A stretch of 64,000 nt of DNA from assembly GCA_001949185.1 (NCBI GenBank), contig BDGG01000001.1, positions 6,369,353-6,433,352 of the forward strand, read 5' to 3'. The DNA is from Ramazzottius varieornatus (Eukaryota > Tardigrada > Eutardigrada > Parachela > Ramazzottiidae). Position numbers and translations under genes: made by a program. The notes below the pieces were generated by a model. The model saw nothing but the letters and a program-made list of their open reading frames with translations. It had not been told where the DNA came from and made no database searches. This document shows positions 57,184 through 64,000 of this stretch, piece by piece. How positions within the stretch are numbered: position 1 is the stretch's first letter; each line of letters opens with the position of its first letter.

Positions 57184-58873
57184 TTAGGAATTCTTCCAGC
57201 ATTTAGTCCGACGGAGAAGTTTTGTGGCCATCTCTTTGGGGGTCCGTCTCTTCGTAAGCTCTGTGGACGAGGAAAACGATATTACGGTCAGCCCGGCACG
57301 CACTAACACCAATACGACAATTTTAATCAAAGATCTTACTTATACTGGGAGCAATCAGTACATCTTTGGCATTCGGTTTGTCCTTCTGAGCTTCGGCCTC
57401 TTTCGTTATTAGTGAATCGAAGGCCATGGCTGAAATGCGGGAAAACAAGTTTTGGACATTCTCGCCAGTCTTCGCGCTGATCGACCAGTACTCGGCTTCC
57501 ATCGTTTTGGCCATCTCGACAGCTTTGCTTTCTATTCTTTTGTAACTATCCGCGGACTAGCAAACGAAAAGATCAACTACCGTCCAGGGAGCAGAACAAT
57601 GACGTGGAAGAGGCTCGTAACTTACACAGAGATCCCGCTTGGTTCCGACAAGGAAAATGAAAGGCTTGCCGTTGTTCCCGTCGGTTGCGTCGTTGAGCCA
57701 TCGGATGCACGACTCTAAAGTCTTGATATCTGCCAGGTCAAATACGACTACCACGACTAAAAATAAGAAGGTTGCTGGCTGAGAATAATGATATTATATA
57801 TAAACAGACGCTTCAAAACAATCGTACCGTTAGCTCCGCGATAGTATGATGCTGCGATACATTTAAACCGTTCTTGACCTGCAGTATCCCATCTGAAAGA
57901 GCCCCTAACTTATTCCTATTGTGGCTTTGGCAGGCTGAAATTTAAAGTTCTCACGTGACCACGCCCAACATTTTTTCGTTGATTAGGTTGGTCCGTTGCT
58001 TACATCTGTAGGGTGAAAGGTACGTCCAATACATCGAATCGTTCCACCTCAAAGTCAACTCCGATTGTAGCTTTGTAATCCCGGTTGAACAAGTCGTGAC
58101 AAAATCTGCAAGTGAACAGTAAATTTAGCTGCAGAATCACAGACACGTCGTTGTCAAAAGTCGTGAGCGTGATGGCAACTTAATGACGCTCATCTTTCAT
58201 GTTTCTGTATAGTAATGATACATAAGACGGAGTGAAATATGACCGTGAGAAAAGTGAACTCGTCAGCAAACAGGCCGACGGTCGTGAAAGAACTGCGCAT
58301 TGTTCGAGCGTCAATTATGAAGAGATTGCAATAAAGGCGATTATCGATGAATCACTTGCAAAATATAGGGCGTAAAAACCGGTCGCGATATTATGTTTTT
58401 TTTTGGAAATTATCGACACGATTCGCCAAAACAACGCAGCCACAGCTTCAGATCTTCTAGCACCGTTGCGCTCGGAAAGAAATACTAGAAGGAACGATAG
58501 GACATAAATCTGCAAAGTACTATGGAGCGCACCTGTGCACAAGCGAGGTTTTGCCAACGGAGACATCCCCAACCAGAATAAGCTTCGAAATGTTCAGTTC
58601 ACCATCAGAAGAGGTCTTCTTCTTCGCGGCACAGAAGTCCTTGACCGTGGAAGAAAAGCTTGAGATGGTGTATGGAGTCGCATCATCCCGGAAGGCCTAG
58701 ACCAGACCAAATAAGCCGCTGGATAACGGTAAGGACCATCATGACAGACAAGCACGGTAAAAGGAAAAGCTTACTCGCGGAAATGTGTCGATAGTTCGGT
58801 CCTTCTTGGCTTTGATCCGAATCATATTCCATTGCTCGTCGGCGCCAGTGTTCAGTCGAGTTTTCTTGGTCAT
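57184..58873 (-). CDS. RAB36: RAB36/RAB34-type small GTPase
   Basis: Exons 58873-58775, 58696-58533, 58105-58004, 57892-57828, 57756-57626, 57556-57340 and 57260-57184 give 284 aa, all phases consistent. G motifs: P-loop [17 protein letters not shown], switch [17 protein letters not shown], switch [23 protein letters not shown] and [36 protein letters not shown] and [13 protein letters not shown] fit RAB36 best, with RAB34 second. These Rabs act at the Golgi, lysosome positioning and ciliogenesis. The C-terminus (RRTKCWKNS) has a single Cys five from the end and no CC/CXC prenylation motif, so either the last exon is wrong or membrane attachment differs. Confidence 0.92.
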
Positions 58874-59283
58874 TATGGTTGACTACAGAGTAACAGTCAA
58901 TCGAAAACAGTTCTCCGGGTTGATGCGTGATCGAACACGAGCAAAACCACGATCGCACAGAAAACAAAATATTATTTTTTCTTTTTGCGCGAGGGTAGGC
59001 AAATAAAAGAGTGTAAAACCGGAACAGCCAGAAATGAGGTATGAGATCCGACCAAAAGCGCGCTATCAGCATTACTGATACACGACATGCATATGACGCA
59101 TACACAGTCTGCTGTCATATAGGAGATATTATCGAGTTGTAAACTAATATTCGTTCACGTGGTTCATGTCATACAGCAGGCGCTGCAAAGGCATTCAACT
59201 TTGCGCGCTTTGGCTCGGAGAATGTCTCGATATCGGTTACGCCTGCAAATTAGGTAATTGTATGCTAACAAAGGGAGTTTCAG

Positions 59284-59900
59284 ATTCATCATAAGCCGGT
59301 TATGAAAACATTGTTTTTTCGTGATAGCCAAGGGTCCTGGCTATTTGTGAGCAAGCAGGAAGAACGGCCGTGGACGCCTTTCGGAATTGAAAGAAAATAT
59401 CGAAAGAGTGGATATAGCCATTGTTCGCTCCGTATGGCATCACTAAGTGCTTGGGTGTTTACTGGTACTTGTATCGTGGGTAGCATTAAGTCACCGGTAA
59501 AAGAAATGGTGGACATGTTTTCCCGAAAACTCCTACTTGTTCCGGATAAGTCAACGAAATGCTCCGATTTTCATCCAGGTTTCTTCCCATTGTAATACCT
59601 GACGGAAATGTCGATGAAAGTCAGAAAATTTCTGTGACTAATCTGGAAACAGTAGAAGTGTTCAGGAATACATGCCCACCATTTCTGTTACCGGTGACCT
59701 AATTTTACCCACGCTACGAGGATCAGTAAACACCCAAGAGCTTTGTGGTGCCAGACGGGGTAAATAATAGCTCCACGCTTTCGAGGTGTTCTCTCGATCC
59801 AGAAAGGGGTCCGTTGGCGTTCTTCCTGCTTGCTCACAGATAGCCAGGGCCCTTGGGTATCACGAAAAACCAATGTTTTCCTAATCGGCAAATGATGATC
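59284..59900. repeat. Foldback element with ~230-bp inverted arms
   Basis: 59284-59517 is repeated in inverse orientation at 59669-59900 with moderate divergence (shared words GAAAACATTG, GAGCAAGCAGGAAGAACG, GGGTGTTTACTG). ORFs seen in the arms on opposite strands are mirror images of each other, not genes. It is probably a long-TIR MITE. Confidence 0.75.
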
Positions 59901-60397
59901 CCGAAGGTACCCTCGTGAATATTATTCTACTGTGCGCTAATCCATGTGTAATTCACGTGACACCCAGTGCGCTCGTCAGTGGACTACGTCGGACTTGGAA
60001 ACCCACTGAAGATTCTTGAACTGTAAGTGTAGCCATATTTTCTACGTATTTACATTCCTTTTCGTCCGCCATGGATGTGCAAATATACTTAGAAACTGGG
60101 CTCAAGGTTTACCAGTTCTTTCTGCGTTTTGACCGCAGCGACCGCAGTTCTGTCGTCATGTACGTGCAATTTGCCCGTCACCACTTACAAAGAAGGCATC
60201 TTGTCCCAGGACCCACGTCCAGCTGAAGCTGATTGGCCCCTCCCAACTGCCCATACGGCAAGCAATGGAATTTGACTTGAAGGAGGAAAGTCCACCATGA
60301 TCGACTCTCTGCCACAGTTTCTAGAAAAGCTTAAGCCAGTCCACCGAAAGTTTGTTGATTAGGTAGTAACAAAATCAGATAGGGCGACCGTGCGACC

Positions 60398-60429
60398 ACG
60401 GCAAAACGGTAGCATTTCCGTTTTGCCGT
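60398..60429. promoter_or_regulatory. Palindrome just upstream of a TATA box
   Basis: ACGGCAAAACGG, an 8-nt spacer, then CCGTTTTGCCGT: a perfect inverted repeat ending 6 bp before TATAAAAG. It could be a dimeric factor site or a hairpin. Function is inferred from position only. Confidence 0.45.
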
Positions 60430-60435
60430 ACAACG

Positions 60436-60443
60436 TATAAAAG
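60436..60443 (+). promoter_or_regulatory. TATA box (TATAAAAG)
   Basis: Canonical TATA box about 245 bp before the ATG at 60687. A start near 60466 is expected. It probably serves the small secreted protein gene. Confidence 0.6.
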
Positions 60444-60686
60444 CCAGACATTGTACGTAGTTGTCTGTTTTCTAAATCGAGGTCCAACAAAACTGCGTAA
60501 ATTTAATCAGAGCTGACGGCTCTTCGAGTTATTCCTGGCTATAAGCGTCGACCTCTACATAAGCCTGTAGTTCTTTGATGTCATCCACCGACTGAAGCCC
60601 ACCCCTTCATATTCTTTGTCTTGTAGTTACTTTGCCGATTTTTGCCGGCCTCTGATCAACTGTACGTAACAATCCGCAGCACAAAC

Positions 60687-61058
60687 ATGCCTGTCATTGT
60701 AAATACCTCATCCGCAGTAGTCTTTGGAATCTTGGCCATGACCACTCTTCTCTTCTTCCTAACCATTCAACCGTCGACGGCTACAGCAAAAGGTATCGCA
60801 AGCCAAATTGGAGTTACGAGTGATGCGGAAGACATTATCGCAGCCGCCGATGGAACTGCCAGGGTGGTGCAAGCCACCGAGAATCGCCACCGTCGAGAAC
60901 TGGTCAGACAAAACGCTATCAAAAGAACGAGTCCAGCCGCTAAGGTGAACAAGAAGCAAGATTATGGCGACCATCCAGCCGAAGAGGGTGAGGAAAGACG
61001 TCGTCGCTCGAACGGAGAGCGGACAGCCGTACAAAACGACGATAACAGATTTGCCTAA
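60687..61058 (+). CDS. Small secreted basic protein, possible peptide precursor
   Basis: 123 aa. ATG at 60687 is preferred because it opens a clean signal peptide (VVFGILAMTTLLFFLTI, cleavage likely after STATA). The mature part has no Cys and is rich in basic sites: NRHRRELVR, AIKRTSP, NKKQ and EERRRRSNGER. Such mono-, di- and tetrabasic sites fit convertase processing of a peptide precursor, but no known peptide was recognised and no amidation Gly precedes a dibasic site. A strong TATA box and palindrome lie upstream. Single exon, or a first exon in the 5' UTR is possible. Confidence 0.55.
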   Translation: MPVIVNTSSAVVFGILAMTTLLFFLTIQPSTATAKGIASQIGVTSDAEDIIAAADGTARVVQATENRHRRELVRQNAIKRTSPAAKVNKKQDYGDHPAEEGEERRRRSNGERTAVQNDDNRFA

Positions 61059-61369
61059 TATTGCAGACCATTTGAGCCGCCAGCTCAACATTTCAGAAGA
61101 GCTGCAACGCTGCTCCCAACTTTGGCTCTGGGCAGTTTTCTTCTACTTTGCATTAGTCCACGTATTCGTCTCATAACTGGTGGTTGACGTCACCACCGGC
61201 CCGCGTGAACTGTTTTATTCTCGCTACTCGTTTCATTTCGTGCTGTAGATACATCGGACAAATGTGTCTTTATCCGCTGTAAAATTACTTCACTTTCATC
61301 CCCTTAAAAATCCAAGTGCAATCACACGGACTGTTCGAGAGATCGCCGTGAAAACGATCCTCGCAGTGA

Positions 61370-64000
61370 CTATTTGCGAGAAGTGGTGCTCTTGTAGTGA
61401 CCGCTAACTTCATTATCACTGCTGGAGTATTCTTCCATCTGTCTTCTGTACGACGCAGCCTTTTGGCTGTTGCTCTCTTCCTCCTCCTCCGAACTTTCTC
61501 CCTCATCACTCAAGTCACTTTCGCTTCCGTATCGTATCTCCTCCTCTGTCGGGAACCTAACTTTCTTGATATCGAAACTAGAGGTCCTTTCTACGTTTAA
61601 CAGAACCTGTTCCAGTCGTGCCTCCTGGTTCCGACTAAGCAGTTCCTCGATCATTGCTTCAAAGTCCGTCGGGAACTGGTTTTCTTGCAGCCAGAACTCT
61701 TGGATATGGTAAGCATGCGTCAGTGCCTCTTGCAGCTTCCTCCCTTCTACAAGTCCCTCCAACTTGTTCACGGACAGATCGTACTTCTCCAGCCGTTTGT
61801 TCACTTTCATGCTTTCCGTCAGTAGATCAACGATTCTTCCTGTTATCCTATTGGCACTCAAGTTCAGCTGCTCCACAAATGTGATACAACTTTTGGTCAC
61901 CAAGAGCAATGCTTCTGCTCCAACGTCACCAATCTGGTTACACCGTAGGTTCAACACTCTGAGGGAGATACCTCGAACCAGTGACTTGGCTAATTCTTTG
62001 GCGCCATCGTCGCCCAAGTGGTTGTCACTCAAGTCAACCTTGTTCAAAACTTCACTTCGTTTGATCATCTTGGCCACAACCGCCGCTGTTTCTTTTCCCA
62101 GGTTATTACACTGCAGTTCCAAGATGGCCAAGTTTGGATGATCAAGCAAAGCCTGACAAACAATTGCCCCTTTGGCGTCGTCGATGCGAGAATTTGTCAA
62201 GCTGAGCCTTCGCAACGAGGAAGTGAGGACCAGCGCTTCGGCCAGCCGCTTGGCATCGTTCAGAGTGAATTGGTACAGGCGCCAGCTGAAGTTCATCCCG
62301 CATTCCTTTACTCCGTACCGCAGCTCGAGGTCCATCAGGTGAGGCATGTTGGCAAGGACGGGGACTAGGTTGATGTGGTCGGCTGCGAGGAAGGGATTCA
62401 TGGTCCGCGGATGTGCCGGTGTGTCGTCCAAGTCACGAGTCATGTTGAACACCATCTTGTCCATTTCATCCACTCCGCGGTTGAAATCCAGCTCGCGGTT
62501 GATTAAGCGTTGAAACTTTAGCTTCGCTTTCTCACTCCAACCACCTATGGGTAAAATATTCCTGGTGGCGAAAAGCTGGGACATGAGCAACTGGACTGAA
62601 CCAGACCTTTATCTGAAGTGGTGCACGTGTTCATTGGTATTTGCTGAAGACATACACCGCTTGGGTAAACAAGCGAACTCGACAAGATCGTAGCGCACTC
62701 TTTACAGCCAACAACACTATACAGTATTTGTGAGTGTGTGCCGCTCAAAATAACGATCTGATTTAGTCCATTAATAGTCCTCCTCACGACGAGCTGTTTA
62801 TGTCGCAAACGGTTGATTTAAAATTTGAGCTTGCTTGATCAACGGAAACTAGTCATGACTGAGGCAAAATTGCGTTTTTCGAAAGTCTCGGAAACGGGAG
62901 CGGAAATGCGCGAGTTTTGCGGGGTATGTTTGTAGGCAAACTTTGCCTCCTAACCAGGCTGAAATTCATGGTTTTCTCTCTGGCTAGTCTCTGTCTGTCG
63001 ATATCCCCGACACTAATAGGTATCAAGAAGCCTATATGTGAAACGGTATCTCGCAACGTGAAGCACTGTGCAGACAGAAATCAGCGAGAAATGAAAATTT
63101 GAATATTTCAGTCAAGTGTGCAGAGAATAATCCGTTTCGCTTTCGAGATAAGCTACTCGAGGGCTGCTTATCTTGAAGCGAAACTTCGTAATCCACTTTC
63201 AAGATCAACACAATCAACGGAGTTTACGGCCTGTCGTGAGGAGGAATAATATTTCCCTCGTCCCTATTGCTGCACAGGTAGAATCCAGATTCTACCTTGA
63301 TTTTTGACAGCAGGGAAGTCAATGGTAGCTTTCCCTTCCGGGTCGACCATTCGCTTCAGCTCCTCTGTCAAAGGTACTTCCTTCAAAACTTTGCTCCTCC
63401 TTTCCGTTACATCCGTTGCAATAATCCCTTCGGCTTGTGTTTTCTCATACGGTTCCGTGCAGCGCACATGGTTTGTCATCTGGGCTTCGACCAAGGCGGC
63501 AAAGTCGCCGAAGGTGTGTCGGACAGGTGGCAGCAACTGATTGACTTTCAACCGCAGGACGTATTCGCCGATATTCAACAGGTCGTTCAGCAGAATATTC
63601 GGATCAGACTGCAGCGGTACATAGTGCTCGATCATCTGTTGGAATGACCGCTCGATGTATGTTAACTTCCAGCTGCAATGCGAATGCGGGAAAGTCTTGG
63701 GACCCCAACGGAGTTTGCATGAGCGTTGCCAGTAGTCCTCATTATGAAAGTAGTCAGCAGATAAGTACAGGTTGGTCTCGGACACGGGTGGGAGGTCGTT
63801 CACGAAGCGCTGTTGTATTTCCTTGGGTAGTGCGGCCATGTGGTAGGGCATATCTTGGAAATATGCCTGGATAGTCTGCAGACAGATTTCGGAGAGGCGG
63901 TCGATTATGCCGAGCTTCCACGTAGGATCTTCCGGAAAGATACGTTGAAAATGCCCGTTGAAGCTGGGCTTCTTATTTCCGTCTTCGCCATCTACAGACG
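61370..64000 (-). CDS. TCTE1: Dynein regulatory complex subunit 5 (TCTE1-like), 5' partial
   Basis: Exon 2 is 62544-61370; exon 1 runs from 63296 to the window edge (751-nt intron, phase 1). The N-terminal part aligns with TCTE1: FPEDPTWKLGIIDRLSEICL, SADYFHNEDYWQRSCKLRW and VNQLLPPV. LELRYGVKECGMNFSWRLYQ follows, then about six leucine-rich repeats of the RNase-inhibitor type (LEKYDLSVNKLEG, VLNLRCNQIGDVGAEALL, KVDLSDNHLGDDGAKELA). The tail is acidic and Ser-rich (SSEEEEESNSQK). The protein belongs to the nexin-dynein regulatory complex of motile cilia and sperm flagella. The acidic tail is absent from vertebrate TCTE1. The intron contains two hairpin MITEs. Confidence 0.88.
62600..62765. 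repeat. Two hairpin MITE copies (15 and 16)
   Basis: Degenerate copies: GAAGTGGTGCACGTG with TTCATTGGTATTTGCTG, then AAGATCGTAGCGCAC with CAGCCAACAACA and GTGTGCCGCTCAAAATAACGATCTG in parts. Both lie in the DRC5 intron (62545-63295). Confidence 0.6.

Larger units (their letters stand above)
58874..60435. other. Intergenic with foldback element and palindrome
   Basis: No gene apart from shadow ORFs inside the foldback element at 59284-59900. A perfect 12-bp inverted repeat lies at 60398-60429. Confidence 0.35.

Noticed and set aside
59302-59891. Two ORFs on opposite strands with similar proteins
   Set aside because: They are the two arms of one inverted repeat, not a divergent gene pair.
1-64000. 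Bacterial or viral origin, CRISPR array, tRNA genes
   Set aside because: Genes are spliced animal genes; no regularly spaced direct repeats, no viral structural or polymerase genes and no tRNA-like cloverleaf were seen.

Overview
ORGANISM. This is nuclear DNA of an invertebrate animal. The genes are intron-rich, with mostly short GT-AG introns (about 55-250 nt), and encode animal-type proteins: MTA-family NuRD subunit, CENP-L, REXO1, TMEM185, RAB36/34, a rhodopsin-class GPCR, C9orf85 and DRC5/TCTE1. Intergenic DNA is full of DNA-transposon remains and MITEs. Genes for sperm or cilia proteins (ARMC3, DRC5) sit beside housekeeping genes. I cannot name the species; a compact-genome ecdysozoan such as a tardigrade is only a guess. 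No tRNA, CRISPR or bacterial feature was seen.  LAYOUT. 1-3910: ARMC3-like armadillo gene (+). 4177-12890: three minus-strand paralogues of a Ly6/quiver-like secreted family. Two of them carry a repeated C-x2-P-x2-C module, and all three show lesions. A complete pogo/Tigger element (8513-10442) lies between the second and third. 13570-14177: NDUFA12 (+). 14669-16392: TMEM185 (-). 17069-18915: SLC35A2/A3-type nucleotide-sugar transporter (+). 19742-24052: REXO1-type exonuclease (-). 25504-28695: CENP-L (+). 29679-35330: a decayed Harbinger transposase, remains of its Myb-like partner, and several small unrecognised minus-strand genes. 35400-41713: gene-poor DNA with repeats, a hAT relic and a 50-N assembly gap. 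41719-45166: an intact two-gene PIF/Harbinger transposon. 45563-48362: MTA (+). 48910-49584: C9orf85-like (+). 49764-49967: POLR2L (-). 50653-53164: TRMT2A-like (-). 53870-56395: orphan GPCR (-). 56610-56899: a small two-exon membrane-protein gene with a TATA box (-). 57184-58873: RAB36/34 (-). 59284-59900: large foldback element. 60687-61058: small secreted basic protein behind a TATA box (+). 61370-64000: DRC5/TCTE1 (-), running off the window.  HOW IT WORKS TOGETHER. The host genes are independent eukaryotic transcription units, not a pathway. The most striking signals are the Ly6/C-x2-P-x2-C family with its parallel disruptions, and a roughly 70-bp hairpin MITE family: 13 of the 16 copies I found lie inside introns of the genes modelled here. 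Splice sites were chosen by GT-AG consensus, matching phase and protein-family continuity. No transcript evidence was available.
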